A stretch of DNA of 64,000 nucleotides from Methylotenera_A sp044228245. GTDB taxonomy: Bacteria > Pseudomonadota > Gammaproteobacteria > Burkholderiales > Methylophilaceae. Position numbers and translations under genes: made by a program. Position 1 is the stretch's first letter. Each line of letters starts with the position of its first letter. Shown piece by piece: positions 15,392 through 24,080 of this stretch. Under the pieces are notes generated by a model, which was given only the letters and a program-made list of their open reading frames with translations, was not told the origin of the DNA and made no database searches. The stretch lies in NCBI GenBank assembly GCA_044228245.1, contig JBGAVG010000009.1, forward strand, positions 1-64,000, given 5' to 3'.

Positions 15392-17620
15392 CTATTGTAT
15401 TTTTTCTTCATTGTGAACACCCTTGACACGGTTAATCCGCACCACATCCGGTATTTTGCGCAAATTGCGCATTAATTCGGCCAAATGGATGCGGTTACGC
15501 ACTTGCACGGTAAAATTCACATTCGAATATTTGCTGCCATCCGGTTCTTCTACACTCACATTATCAATATTTGAGCCAACATCCGAGATGCCTGCAGCAA
15601 TTTTGGCCAGCATGCCGCGCTCGTTAGCTACTACCATGCGCACGTTTACTTTAAACAGTTTTTTATTGTCGGTATCCCATTCCACATCCAGCCATCTGTC
15701 AGGATCCAGCTTGAATTTTCGTATGTTGGGGCAATCATGCGTGTGGATAATGAGGCCTTTATCCTTATTGATAAAGCCTAAAATCGGGTCGCCCGGAATG
15801 GGTCGGCAACATTGTGCGAACTGTACCGCCATGCCTTCTGAGCCAGTAATGGTAATGCTATCAAATTTCTTTTGAGTATTTGGTTTTGAATTTTCAAACC
15901 CATGCAATTCTGGATTACCTGCCGTTAACTGATGCGCCACCATCAGGCTCACGCGTTTACCTAAACCAATATCGGTCAGAATCTCCGATTTATGTTTAGC
16001 GCCATAATCGCGCATCACTTTATGCCACTGCTTTTCTGGTACAGCGTTCGGATCCACATGCAAGGCCCTTAACGCCATATTGAGCATGCGCTCGCCCAGA
16101 TGGGCGGATTCTGTGGCCTGCAGCGTTTTTAAATAATGCCGGATATGTGAGCGCGCCTTGCCGGTCACCACATAATTGAGCCAGGCGGGGTTGGGTTTTG
16201 CCAGCGCAGCGGTAATAATCTCTACATTGTCGCCATTGCGCATCTCTGTACGCAGCGGCGCAAGTTCGTTATTGATTTTAACCGCCACGCAGCTATTACC
16301 GACGTCGGTATGCACGGCATAGGCAAAATCCACTGCGGTAGAGCCTCTGGGAAGCGCCAGAATATTGCCTTTTGGTGTAAACACATATACTTCGTCCGGA
16401 AACAGATCGACTTTGAAATTCTCTAAAAACTCGTATGAATCATCACTTTCGGTTTGAATCTCCAGCAAACGCTGCAGCCACTGATGGGTTTGCTGCTGCA
16501 AAGTCGTGAGGTTGGCATCGGTAGTTTTATACTTCCAGTGCGCGGCCACGCCCGCATTGGCGATTTTATGCATTTCTTCAGAACGAATCTGCACTTCGAT
16601 CGGCGTACCGAACGGGCCAAACAAAGTGGTGTGCAACGACTGGTAGCCGTTGGCTTTAGGGATGGCAATATAATCTTTGAATTTGCCAGGGATCGGCTTG
16701 TACAGCGCATGCAGGCATCCGAGCGCCAGATAGCAGCTGGCGGCATCTTTTACCACCACCCTGAACCCATATATATCATGCACTTGCGCAAGCGCCGTGG
16801 CCTTGTTCATCATTTTACGGTACACGCTGTACAGATGCTTCTCGCGCCCTTTGACATCCGCTTCGATGTGCGCATCGGCCAAACGCTGCTTGATCTCATC
16901 TAGAATCTTGCTGATCACCTCTTTGCGATTGCCGCGCGCCACCTTGATCGCCTTGGAAATCACGCGGTAACGCATGGGGTACAGATATTTAAAACTTAAA
17001 TCTTCCAACTCTTGATAGACTGGATTCAGGCCTAACCTATTGGCAATAGGCGCATAAATCTCCAGCGTCTCGCGTGCGATGCGTTTCTGTTTTTCTGATT
17101 TCATCGCATCCAGCGTCTGCATGTTATGCAGCCTGTCGGCCAATTTCACCAGAATCACGCGCACATCCTGGCTCATCGCCAGCAGCATTTTGCGGAAGTT
17201 TTCGGCCTGTGCCACGGTAGCGCTTTGAAACTCGATTTTATCGAGCTTGGTCACACCATCCACCAGTTCACCCACTTGCTTACCAAACTTCTCGGTGACG
17301 GTCGCGACGGCAACCCCGGTATCTTCCACCACATCATGCAGCAGCGCGGCAAGTAAAGTCGGCAAATCCAGATGCAGCTTGGCTAAAATACAGGCTACTG
17401 CAACGGGATGTGAAATATAAGGCTCGCCGGTTTTGCGCGTTTGGCCTTCATGCGCGGCAGCGGCATAGCGGTAAGCCGCCCACACTTGTTCAATGTCGAC
17501 CTGGCTAAAATATTCTTTGAGTAAAAGTGTGAGCTGCGAGGTTTCGGAATCTGCCGGCAGCAAAGGCGGCTCGGCAGATTGGAAGGGTTCCGCTGATGAT
17601 TTAAGAGCGGTTTTTGCCAT
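15392..17620 (-). CDS. spoT: Bifunctional (p)ppGpp synthetase/hydrolase
   Basis: The enzyme makes and breaks the stringent-response alarmone. The protein has 742 residues. The N-terminal HD hydrolase is intact, with H71 and the HDVVED motif at 95-100. The synthetase domain follows (GREKHLYSVYRKM and YGFRVVV), then the TGS domain (VYVFTPKGNILALPRGSTAV) and the C-terminal ACT domain (NVRMVVANERGMLAKIAAGI). An intact HD motif argues for SpoT/Rsh rather than monofunctional RelA. It stands in the conserved order gmk-rpoZ-spoT. The rRNA promoters at the left edge are expected targets of its product. Confidence 0.96.
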   Translation of the reverse strand: MAKTALKSSAEPFQSAEPPLLPADSETSQLTLLLKEYFSQVDIEQVWAAYRYAAAAHEGQTRKTGEPYISHPVAVACILAKLHLDLPTLLAALLHDVVEDTGVAVATVTEKFGKQVGELVDGVTKLDKIEFQSATVAQAENFRKMLLAMSQDVRVILVKLADRLHNMQTLDAMKSEKQKRIARETLEIYAPIANRLGLNPVYQELEDLSFKYLYPMRYRVISKAIKVARGNRKEVISKILDEIKQRLADAHIEADVKGREKHLYSVYRKMMNKATALAQVHDIYGFRVVVKDAASCYLALGCLHALYKPIPGKFKDYIAIPKANGYQSLHTTLFGPFGTPIEVQIRSEEMHKIANAGVAAHWKYKTTDANLTTLQQQTHQWLQRLLEIQTESDDSYEFLENFKVDLFPDEVYVFTPKGNILALPRGSTAVDFAYAVHTDVGNSCVAVKINNELAPLRTEMRNGDNVEIITAALAKPNPAWLNYVVTGKARSHIRHYLKTLQATESAHLGERMLNMALRALHVDPNAVPEKQWHKVMRDYGAKHKSEILTDIGLGKRVSLMVAHQLTAGNPELHGFENSKPNTQKKFDSITITGSEGMAVQFAQCCRPIPGDPILGFINKDKGLIIHTHDCPNIRKFKLDPDRWLDVEWDTDNKKLFKVNVRMVVANERGMLAKIAAGISDVGSNIDNVSVEEPDGSKYSNVNFTVQVRNRIHLAELMRNLRKIPDVVRINRVKGVHNEEKIQ

Positions 17621-17662
17621 GATTTTATGCTGAAACTTACATGCTTAAAGCTTGCTGCAAGC

Positions 17663-17878
17663 TTAAGAATGTGTACGGTGGTTTAAAATCTCCAAACCCA
17701 CTTTACCGGCAGCAATTTCACGTAATGCGAGTACGGTTGGCTTGTCTTTTTGCCCTACGCCATGCACAAACGGATCGGAGCCATTCGCCAGCTGGCGTGC
17801 GCGGTAGGCCGCAACCAGCGTCAACTGAAAGCGGTTCGGAATTTTTTCTAAACAATCATCTACGGTAATACGAGCCAT
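17663..17878 (-). CDS. rpoZ: RNA polymerase omega subunit
   Basis: A small subunit that helps beta-prime fold and forms part of a ppGpp site. The protein has 71 residues with the omega signature ARITVDDCLEKIPNRFQLTL and VAAYRARQL. It lies between gmk (11 bp upstream) and spoT, linking the alarmone enzyme and one of its targets. Confidence 0.95.
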   Translation of the reverse strand: MARITVDDCLEKIPNRFQLTLVAAYRARQLANGSDPFVHGVGQKDKPTVLALREIAAGKVGLEILNHRTHS

Positions 17879-17889
17879 AATAGTTTCCT

Positions 17890-18501
17890 TTAAGTTAACT
17901 TTTGAATGAGGGCAGCATAGCGCTGTAACTGAGATTGTGATTCAAGCCTGCTTGCACGAATGATCGCCATCAGGTCTTGCAAGGCCACCTCGAAATTATC
18001 ATTGATTGTAACATAGTCAAACTCCACTACATGACGCATTTCTTCACGCGCTGCTGCAACACGCTTGGCGATGACTTCCGCGCTATCCTGGCCGCGGTTA
18101 TTCAGCCTTTCCGCCAGTGTTTCTACCGATGGCGGCAGAATAAAAATGCTGATCGCCTGTGGATAAATGGCACGCACCTGCGCAGCACCCTGCCAATCGA
18201 TTTCCAATATCACATCATACCCTGCCTGCAAGGCAGTATCTACGCCGCTTTGCGAGGTGCCATATTTAGCGCCATGCACATCGGCGCTTTCCAAAAAACC
18301 GCCGGCAGATAGAATTTCTAAAAATTGCGCTTCGTTCACAAAATGGTAATGCACGCCATTTTCCTCACCACTGCGCGGCCGCCGCGTGGTGTGTGAAACA
18401 GATCGCTTGATTTGTGCGTCGTTAGCCAGCAACGCTTCGACGAGGCTGGTTTTGCCTGCACCAGAGGCAGCGGTCACTATAAACAGATTACCTTTCAGCA
18501 T
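17890..18501 (-). CDS. gmk: Guanylate kinase
   Basis: The enzyme phosphorylates GMP to GDP using ATP. The protein has 203 residues with the P-loop TAASGAGKTSLV near the N-terminus, the GMP-binding segment SVSHTTRRPRSGEENGVHYH and ILEIDWQGAAQVR. The start is 3 bp after the Anbu stop codon, so the Anbu transcript very probably runs into gmk-rpoZ-spoT. Confidence 0.97.
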   Translation of the reverse strand: MLKGNLFIVTAASGAGKTSLVEALLANDAQIKRSVSHTTRRPRSGEENGVHYHFVNEAQFLEILSAGGFLESADVHGAKYGTSQSGVDTALQAGYDVILEIDWQGAAQVRAIYPQAISIFILPPSVETLAERLNNRGQDSAEVIAKRVAAAREEMRHVVEFDYVTINDNFEVALQDLMAIIRASRLESQSQLQRYAALIQKLT

Positions 18502-18504
18502 ACA

Positions 18505-19239
18505 TCAGCACCAATCCGGACTTGGCAAAGCGGAAAACACTTCTTTGAGGCCCTGGCCCCAGCCCTGCCTTACTTTCGCAAAGTAAGGATCATTTTCTGT
18601 AATGCGCTGTTGACAATCTGCATGGAAACTATCGACTCTGTAAAGCAGCAAGTCGATGGGCGCCGCGACCGAGACATTACTGCGAATGGTGGAATCAAAC
18701 GAAATCAGGATACATTTCACCGCATCCATCATCTCGCTGTTATGCTTCACCACACGGTCGATAATCGGCTTGCCGTACTTGGTTTCACCAATCTGGAAAT
18801 AAGGCGTTTCGCGGCAGGTCTCAATAAAGTTTCCTGCGGCATACACATTGAACAAACGCGGCTTTTCGCCTTTGATCTGCCCGGCCACCAGGATACTCGC
18901 GTTGAAATCGATACTATGATTTTTTAAATGTTCGCCGTCCCGTTCAAAGGCAGCACGCAGTTCTGCACCCACCAATCCAGCCGCATCAAATAAGCTGTTC
19001 ACGTTATGTAAGTGCTTACTCTCAGCTTCGTTCTTGTCAATCGTAGCTCTTAAGCTGTTGATGACGGACTGCGTGATGGCCAGATTGCCCGCCGTCAGCA
19101 ACACAATCACCCGCTCGTTCTTTAGTTCGAACACGTGCATCTTTGGAGAAATGGCCACCTGGTCTACGCCTGCATTGGTGCGCGTATCGGAGGCCAACAC
19201 CAAGCCCTGTTCAAGCAGCAAACCTACACAATAAGTCAT
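18505..19239 (-). CDS. Anbu: proteasome-like Ntn-hydrolase peptidase
   Basis: Anbu (ancestral beta subunit) is a bacterial relative of proteasome beta subunits and HslV. The protein has 244 residues and begins MTYCVGLLLEQGLVLASDTR. Removal of Met would expose T2 as the N-terminal nucleophile, and D18 and K33 stand at the proteasome active-site positions. Later blocks are ERVIVLLTAGNLAITQSVI and PRLFNVYAAGNFIE. Known Anbu loci encode a circularly permuted ATP-grasp, an alpha-E protein and a transglutaminase, all of which lie just upstream here. No natural substrate is firmly known. The start is 119 bp from the VOC gene, so it may also have its own promoter. Confidence 0.9.
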   Translation of the reverse strand: MTYCVGLLLEQGLVLASDTRTNAGVDQVAISPKMHVFELKNERVIVLLTAGNLAITQSVINSLRATIDKNEAESKHLHNVNSLFDAAGLVGAELRAAFERDGEHLKNHSIDFNASILVAGQIKGEKPRLFNVYAAGNFIETCRETPYFQIGETKYGKPIIDRVVKHNSEMMDAVKCILISFDSTIRSNVSVAAPIDLLLYRVDSFHADCQQRITENDPYFAKVRQGWGQGLKEVFSALPSPDWC

Positions 19240-19358
19240 ATGAATTATTCAAAAATAAATATCCTGAATCATACCATTTTGGATATTTGCTTACAGAAAA
19301 ACCTGCAGATTTTTACTGGAAAATTGAATCAGTATTTTAAAAATGGATTTTGGAAAAA

Positions 19359-20561
19359 CTACATGTGCCCTGCGGCTTCAGTCAGTTTGGCCACGTTTTC
19401 TTTTGTAAAGAAACCATCAAAACTACCATAACGTTGCACGTATTCGATAATGAGCGAAGAATGTTCAGAGGCGTTTGAAAATATTTGTTTTAACCCCTGC
19501 TCTTTGGAGCCAATCACATCAAGTAAAAATTCTTTGCCGTTTTCCGCAATCGCATCCACCACAATATCAATGTGCTCTTTGCCATTCCTCTCGCCATCTT
19601 TTACCGAAATCGCCATGTGATGCAAACGCGGACCATAATTACGCACAAAGGTCTCAGTAGGCGATGGCAGGTGCTCTAAATGGTTAATAAAATAGGGAGT
19701 ATTGTTCGCAGTAAATACCTTGGCCGGGCTTTTAGATTCTGGAAGCTCATGTGCACTTTTGGTCACATTGGTCGATGAGTTCTGGTCCTTGATATTGTAA
19801 GCACCCCAAAAATAGTAGCTCGACCAGGACAGATATTCCAGTATCGCGACCTCCCGATTCTGACTGTATACACGCGTCGCAAGATGATCTATCGGTAACA
19901 GTAAATCACTAATGCCTAATTTATTTTGCAATGTCTTTGCTTCAAAGTAGGCCGCCTGAACTTCGGGTTTGATCACGCTGACACCCAGTGCATACACCCT
20001 TAACTCATCCGGCCTGCGCTCCATATACGCCACAATATTGTGGGTGTAGGGTGATGGCTTGCTTACCGCGATATTACCGGGCAATTCAAGCTTACGTACT
20101 TCGTCCTGACTAAAAAACCTGAATTCGCGCTGCTGCTGCATCTGTACCACACTGTGTAAATCATCTACACGAATGATCTCGCCCATATACCGGCTATTCG
20201 GTTTTTTTGCCCCTATGGGGTAAATTTCGTTCAGACTTCTGAAAATGCCTCTTAAATTAGGATCTTTTACTTCCCGTAGCAGAATATCCGGTGAATTTAA
20301 GTCGATGCGCAATACATGTGTCCAGTGTTTTTCGGTCTCCAAAGTCACCAGGTAATGGTACGGTGTCATTAAAGCGAGCTCGGCAACATATTTGATTGAA
20401 TGTTCGGGGTCAACCGTAATCATCAGCGCGTCGATTTCATGGATCGTTGAGGTCAGACCAAGTTTATCCCGCTCTTCCAATAGTCGAACCAGGTTTTCTT
20501 CAAAGAAAGGGGAGTTTTCCTTATCCCCATGACGGCTGAACTTTAACGAATTGATCGCCAT
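19359..20561 (-). CDS. Two-domain VOC protein, HPPD-like, in the Anbu operon
   Basis: This 400-residue protein has no firm name. Three segments resemble the metal-ligand regions of 4-hydroxyphenylpyruvate dioxygenase (vicinal oxygen chelate fold): PIDHLATRVYSQ with H226, GPRLHHMAISVKDG with H315, and IIEYVQRYG with E373. Together they make a 2-His-1-Glu metal site. The final FDGFFTKENVAKLTEA also recalls the HPPD C-terminal helix. The first 200 residues show no motif I know. It starts 3 bp after the transglutaminase stop, in one operon with it. A metal-dependent oxygenase or lyase is predicted, with substrate unknown. A role in modifying a small molecule or peptide made by the ATP-grasp partner is inference. 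Confidence 0.75.
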   Translation of the reverse strand: MAINSLKFSRHGDKENSPFFEENLVRLLEERDKLGLTSTIHEIDALMITVDPEHSIKYVAELALMTPYHYLVTLETEKHWTHVLRIDLNSPDILLREVKDPNLRGIFRSLNEIYPIGAKKPNSRYMGEIIRVDDLHSVVQMQQQREFRFFSQDEVRKLELPGNIAVSKPSPYTHNIVAYMERRPDELRVYALGVSVIKPEVQAAYFEAKTLQNKLGISDLLLPIDHLATRVYSQNREVAILEYLSWSSYYFWGAYNIKDQNSSTNVTKSAHELPESKSPAKVFTANNTPYFINHLEHLPSPTETFVRNYGPRLHHMAISVKDGERNGKEHIDIVVDAIAENGKEFLLDVIGSKEQGLKQIFSNASEHSSLIIEYVQRYGSFDGFFTKENVAKLTEAAGHM

Positions 20562-20564
20562 ATT

Positions 20565-21458
20565 TTATTGTTGTGCCTGTTGTGCCTGTTTAAGCAATTC
20601 CGCCTGTTTAACAAGCTCAATTTGATTGATGCGATGTTGCTGATTGATTGGCATTCCAGCCTGATTCACCACCACGCTGGTGGCCATACCTTCTACACCG
20701 CCGCCAGAGCGCATGCCGGTCACGGGGCTTGCAGAACGATAATCCAGGCCTGAGGCCAGCCTGACATGCACTCCATGAATACGGCAGCCATTGGACACAT
20801 CAAAGCTGTGCCAGCCCTCCTCTTGCAGCCAGACATCAGCCCATGCATGAGTTTGCATCAAACTGCCATCCTCGGTAAACAGATAACCGCTTACATAGCG
20901 GGCCGGCAGGCCGATACTGCGGCAGCAGGCAATGAAAATATGCGCATGATCCTGGCAAACGCCTTGACCAAGCTGAAAGGCTTCTCTCGCAGTTGTGGTT
21001 ACCTCAGTTGCCCCTTTGATATAACTTACTCGGTCAAGCAACGCATGCATCATGTCTTCCAATGCCACATTCTGCCCGGAAGACGATGTTTGGTATGGTT
21101 TGGCAAATGCACGTATTGCGCCATCACTTGCTGTTAGCGGCGTATCACGCAAATAAATAGCAAGCGGCAATGCCTGTGTTTGCGTTAAATTCTGTTCCGG
21201 ATTATTTACAGCCAATCCTGTCTCTACCTCGCCAAAAGCGATGATAATAATTTCTGCATGCGGCGTATCTACCACCATGGTGTGGGTGGTATTGCCGTAG
21301 GAGTCTTCCACCGCATGCAGATTGCCATTTACTTTAATATCCCAGCGTTTTACCTGCTGACCAAAACCATTGGGCGGCGTTAATCTGAGTTGCTGGATGG
21401 TGTAATTGACAGGCTCGCTATAAACGTAGCGGGTGTGGTGCTCAATACTTAGTAACAT
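20565..21458 (-). CDS. Transglutaminase-like cysteine protease
   Basis: A 297-residue protein of the bacterial transglutaminase-like family with an N-terminal beta domain (LLSIEHHTRYVYSEPVNYTI). The catalytic triad is complete: C168 in GQGVCQDHAHIF, H204 in QTHAWADVW and D220 in WHSFDVSNG. No signal peptide is visible, so it acts in the cytoplasm. It follows the alpha-E gene directly (1 bp between stop and start). This family is a standard member of loci with COG2307 and COG2308 proteins and is thought to hydrolyse or transfer amide bonds, with physiological substrate unknown. Confidence 0.9.
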   Translation of the reverse strand: MLLSIEHHTRYVYSEPVNYTIQQLRLTPPNGFGQQVKRWDIKVNGNLHAVEDSYGNTTHTMVVDTPHAEIIIIAFGEVETGLAVNNPEQNLTQTQALPLAIYLRDTPLTASDGAIRAFAKPYQTSSSGQNVALEDMMHALLDRVSYIKGATEVTTTAREAFQLGQGVCQDHAHIFIACCRSIGLPARYVSGYLFTEDGSLMQTHAWADVWLQEEGWHSFDVSNGCRIHGVHVRLASGLDYRSASPVTGMRSGGGVEGMATSVVVNQAGMPINQQHRINQIELVKQAELLKQAQQAQQ

Positions 21459-21459
21459 A

Positions 21460-22407
21460 TCAACTCACTGCGGCGTTTAAAAACGTACGCTGGATTTCGG
21501 TACCAAGCAAATTATTGGATTCGATAAAATCGCTCAAAAATTCGTGTAAGCCGTCTTGAAAAATATCGTTCATTTTACCGTAATGCAATTTGGCATGCAG
21601 TTCTCCAGCAAGCCTTTTGGACTCACTCGCACGCATGCCAGAAAGTTGCTCCAGAATTGGCATGATCTCATCAAAGCAAGCATGTAGTGACCTCGGCATA
21701 TCACATCTTAACACCAGCAGTTCCGCCACCCGCCAAGGCACAATCGTATCACTGAATATTTTTTGATACGCCTGAAAAGCCGATACCGAGCGCAACACCG
21801 CACTCCACTCATAGTAATCCACTGCGCCGCCAATCTCTTCTTGCGAGGGCAGCAGCAAGTGATATTTTACATCCAGCAAACGTGCAGTATTGTCAGCGCG
21901 TTCGATAAACGTGCCTAATCTGACAAAGTTGAATGCATCATCACGCAGCATGGTGCCAAAGCACACGCCTCTGAACAGATGCGAACGCGCTTTTACCCAA
22001 TCGCAAAATTCACGCAAACCGCCTTTTGATAAATCCTGCCCGGCAAACTGACCAAACTCCAACCATAACGCATTGATGTTTTCCCAGGTTTCGGAAGTCA
22101 TCGCAACACGTACAGCACGCGCATTCTCACGCGCACTGCGCAAAGCGCTGTAGATACTGGAAGGATTATTCATATCCATTGCCAGATAATGAATCACGTC
22201 CGCAGCTAAAAACGCTTCGTGGTTATGCTTATAAGCTTCCACATTGCCCGAAATTTCCAAGGCTGGAAGCCATAATGCTGCCTCGCTTACCGCGGCATTC
22301 GGCACCAGCGACATGTTATAGGTCACATCCAGCACGCGCGCCATGTTCTCTGCACGCTCAATAGAGCGCGCCATCCAGTAAAGATGATCCGCGGTTCGGC
22401 TCAGCAT
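21460..22407 (-). CDS. Alpha-E domain protein (DUF403)
   Basis: A 315-residue, almost wholly helical protein of the alpha-E family (COG2307). I start at the ATG at 22407, preceded by GGAGG, which gives the family N-terminus MLSRTADHLYWMARSIERAE. A longer frame reaches 22554 but only reads through the 3' end of the upstream gene. The start overlaps the ATP-grasp stop by 7 bp, showing translational coupling. In other genomes it is fused or adjacent to the circularly permuted ATP-grasp, so the two are believed to act together, possibly in making a peptide-like product. Confidence 0.92.
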   Translation of the reverse strand: MLSRTADHLYWMARSIERAENMARVLDVTYNMSLVPNAAVSEAALWLPALEISGNVEAYKHNHEAFLAADVIHYLAMDMNNPSSIYSALRSARENARAVRVAMTSETWENINALWLEFGQFAGQDLSKGGLREFCDWVKARSHLFRGVCFGTMLRDDAFNFVRLGTFIERADNTARLLDVKYHLLLPSQEEIGGAVDYYEWSAVLRSVSAFQAYQKIFSDTIVPWRVAELLVLRCDMPRSLHACFDEIMPILEQLSGMRASESKRLAGELHAKLHYGKMNDIFQDGLHEFLSDFIESNNLLGTEIQRTFLNAAVS

Positions 22408-23888
22408 ACCGGCTCCTCCACTGCGGTATTTCTTACTTCCGCAGATTGCCGCGGCAGATCCTGTAATTCTCCTTCCAGCACCCAGGTATCTTTGGTGCCC
22501 CCGCCTTGCGATGAATTGACCACCAGCGAACCTTCTTTTAAGGCGACCCGGCAAAGCGCGCCCGGCACAAGCGTCACGGTTTTTCCTGAAAGCACAAATG
22601 GCCGCAAATCGACATGTCGTGGCGCAATGCCTTTTTCTACCAGGGTTGGGCAGGTGGATAACGCCAGCGTAGGTTGCGCGATATAACTGGAAGGGCTGGA
22701 TAAAATCCGCAGGCGAAATTCTTCGAGCTCCTTTTTGCTGGCTGCCGGGCCTACCAGCATGCCGTAGCCGCCAGAGCCTTGCACTTCTTTCACCACCAGC
22801 TCATCCAGATGCGCAAGCGTGTACTGCAAATCATCCTCTTTGCCCAGCTCATAAGTGGGAACGTTTTCTAAAATCGGCGTTTCGTCCAAATAAAACTTAA
22901 TCATGGCCGGCACATGTATATAGGTCGCTTTATCGTCAGCCACCCCCGTCCCTACTGCGTTTGCCAGAGTCACGCCACCGTTTCTATAAACCGAAAGCAA
23001 GCCCGGTACACCCAGCATCGAATTGGCATTGAATACCAGCGGGTCTAAGTAATCGTCATCAATACGTCTGTAAATCACATCAACGCGTTGCGGGCCCTGC
23101 GTGGTGCGCATATAGACTGCGTTATTGCGCACAAACAAATCCTGGCCTTCTACCAGCTCGATGCCCATTTGTTGCGCGATGAAAGCATGCTCAAAATACG
23201 CGCTGTTATAGGCGCCGGGAGAAAGCAACACCACTGTTGGGTCTTGCACCCCCGGCTGCGCCACCGCGCGCAAATTATTCAGCAACACCTGTGGATAATG
23301 CTCTACCGGCGCAACCGAATAACGGCGGAACAACTCCGGAAACAGCCGCATCATCATTTTGCGATCTTCCAGCATGTATGAAACGCCGGACGGCGTACGC
23401 AGATTATCCTCTAATACATAGAATTGCGATTCGCTGGTGCGCACCAGATCAATGCCGGCAATATGCGCATAAATCTGATTTGGCACATCAATGCCAAACA
23501 TTTCCGGCCTGTATTGCGAATTCGCCAATATGCTGGCGGGTACAATACCTGCCTGAATGATTTCCTGCTTATGATAGATGTCGTGCAAAAACATATTAAG
23601 CGCACGCACACGCTGAATGGCGCCTGCAGATAAATGCGCCCACTCTTTGGCAGATATCAGACGGGGAATAACATCAAACGGAATCAGGCGCTCTGCACCA
23701 TCCTCCTCACCATAGACGTTAAAGGTAATACCAACGCGGCGAAACAATACTTCTGCTTCGGCGCGCTTAGTTGCAAGCTGCTGGTGCGGTATATTTTGCA
23801 GCCATTTATCATAGGCAGAATAAATTTCGCGGACATCGGCAGTATTTAGCTGCATTTCATCGAAAAACTGGATGGCAGATTTTTGCAT
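22401..23888 (-). CDS. Circularly permuted ATP-grasp ligase
   Basis: A 495-residue protein of the DUF404/DUF407 (COG2308) group, predicted to join a carboxylate to an amine using ATP. Family blocks are PFDVIPRLISAKEW, YVLEDNLRTPSGVSYMLEDR, VIYRRIDDDYLDPL and VVKEVQGSGGYGMLVGP, the last being the glycine-rich ATP loop. NSSQGGGTKDTWVLEG closes the domain. It is the first gene of the leftward operon. The 192 bp upstream are very AT-rich and hold an inverted repeat at 23996-24014. Confidence 0.92.
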   Translation of the reverse strand: MQKSAIQFFDEMQLNTADVREIYSAYDKWLQNIPHQQLATKRAEAEVLFRRVGITFNVYGEEDGAERLIPFDVIPRLISAKEWAHLSAGAIQRVRALNMFLHDIYHKQEIIQAGIVPASILANSQYRPEMFGIDVPNQIYAHIAGIDLVRTSESQFYVLEDNLRTPSGVSYMLEDRKMMMRLFPELFRRYSVAPVEHYPQVLLNNLRAVAQPGVQDPTVVLLSPGAYNSAYFEHAFIAQQMGIELVEGQDLFVRNNAVYMRTTQGPQRVDVIYRRIDDDYLDPLVFNANSMLGVPGLLSVYRNGGVTLANAVGTGVADDKATYIHVPAMIKFYLDETPILENVPTYELGKEDDLQYTLAHLDELVVKEVQGSGGYGMLVGPAASKKELEEFRLRILSSPSSYIAQPTLALSTCPTLVEKGIAPRHVDLRPFVLSGKTVTLVPGALCRVALKEGSLVVNSSQGGGTKDTWVLEGELQDLPRQSAEVRNTAVEEPVC

Positions 23889-23995
23889 GGCTTAAGTCTT
23901 GTATTTGTTTAATAAAACTTAAGCAAAGCCTGTACCAGTTTATTTTTTATTATAAATCAAATAGTTAATAAATTAAAATTCGATTTTTTGTTTTT

Positions 23996-24014
23996 TTGCA
24001 CAAATTCGGTGCAA
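23996..24014. promoter_or_regulatory. Inverted repeat upstream of the ATP-grasp/Anbu operon
   Basis: TTGCAC, 7 bp, GTGCAA lies 108 bp before the first gene, in an AT-rich spacer shared with the 3' end of yicC. It could be an operator; I recognise no specific regulator. The rest of the 23889-24080 spacer is AT-rich with no further signal seen. Confidence 0.35.
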
Positions 24015-24080
24015 TCTCAACATTTGTAATCCAGCAAATGCAATATTTATGCACTAAATTATGGCAATCATATGCTATCG

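Noticed and set aside
22408..22554. N-terminal extension of the alpha-E protein by 49 residues
   Set aside because: The extension lies wholly within the upstream ATP-grasp gene and is low in conserved pattern, while a strong ribosome binding site precedes the inner ATG.
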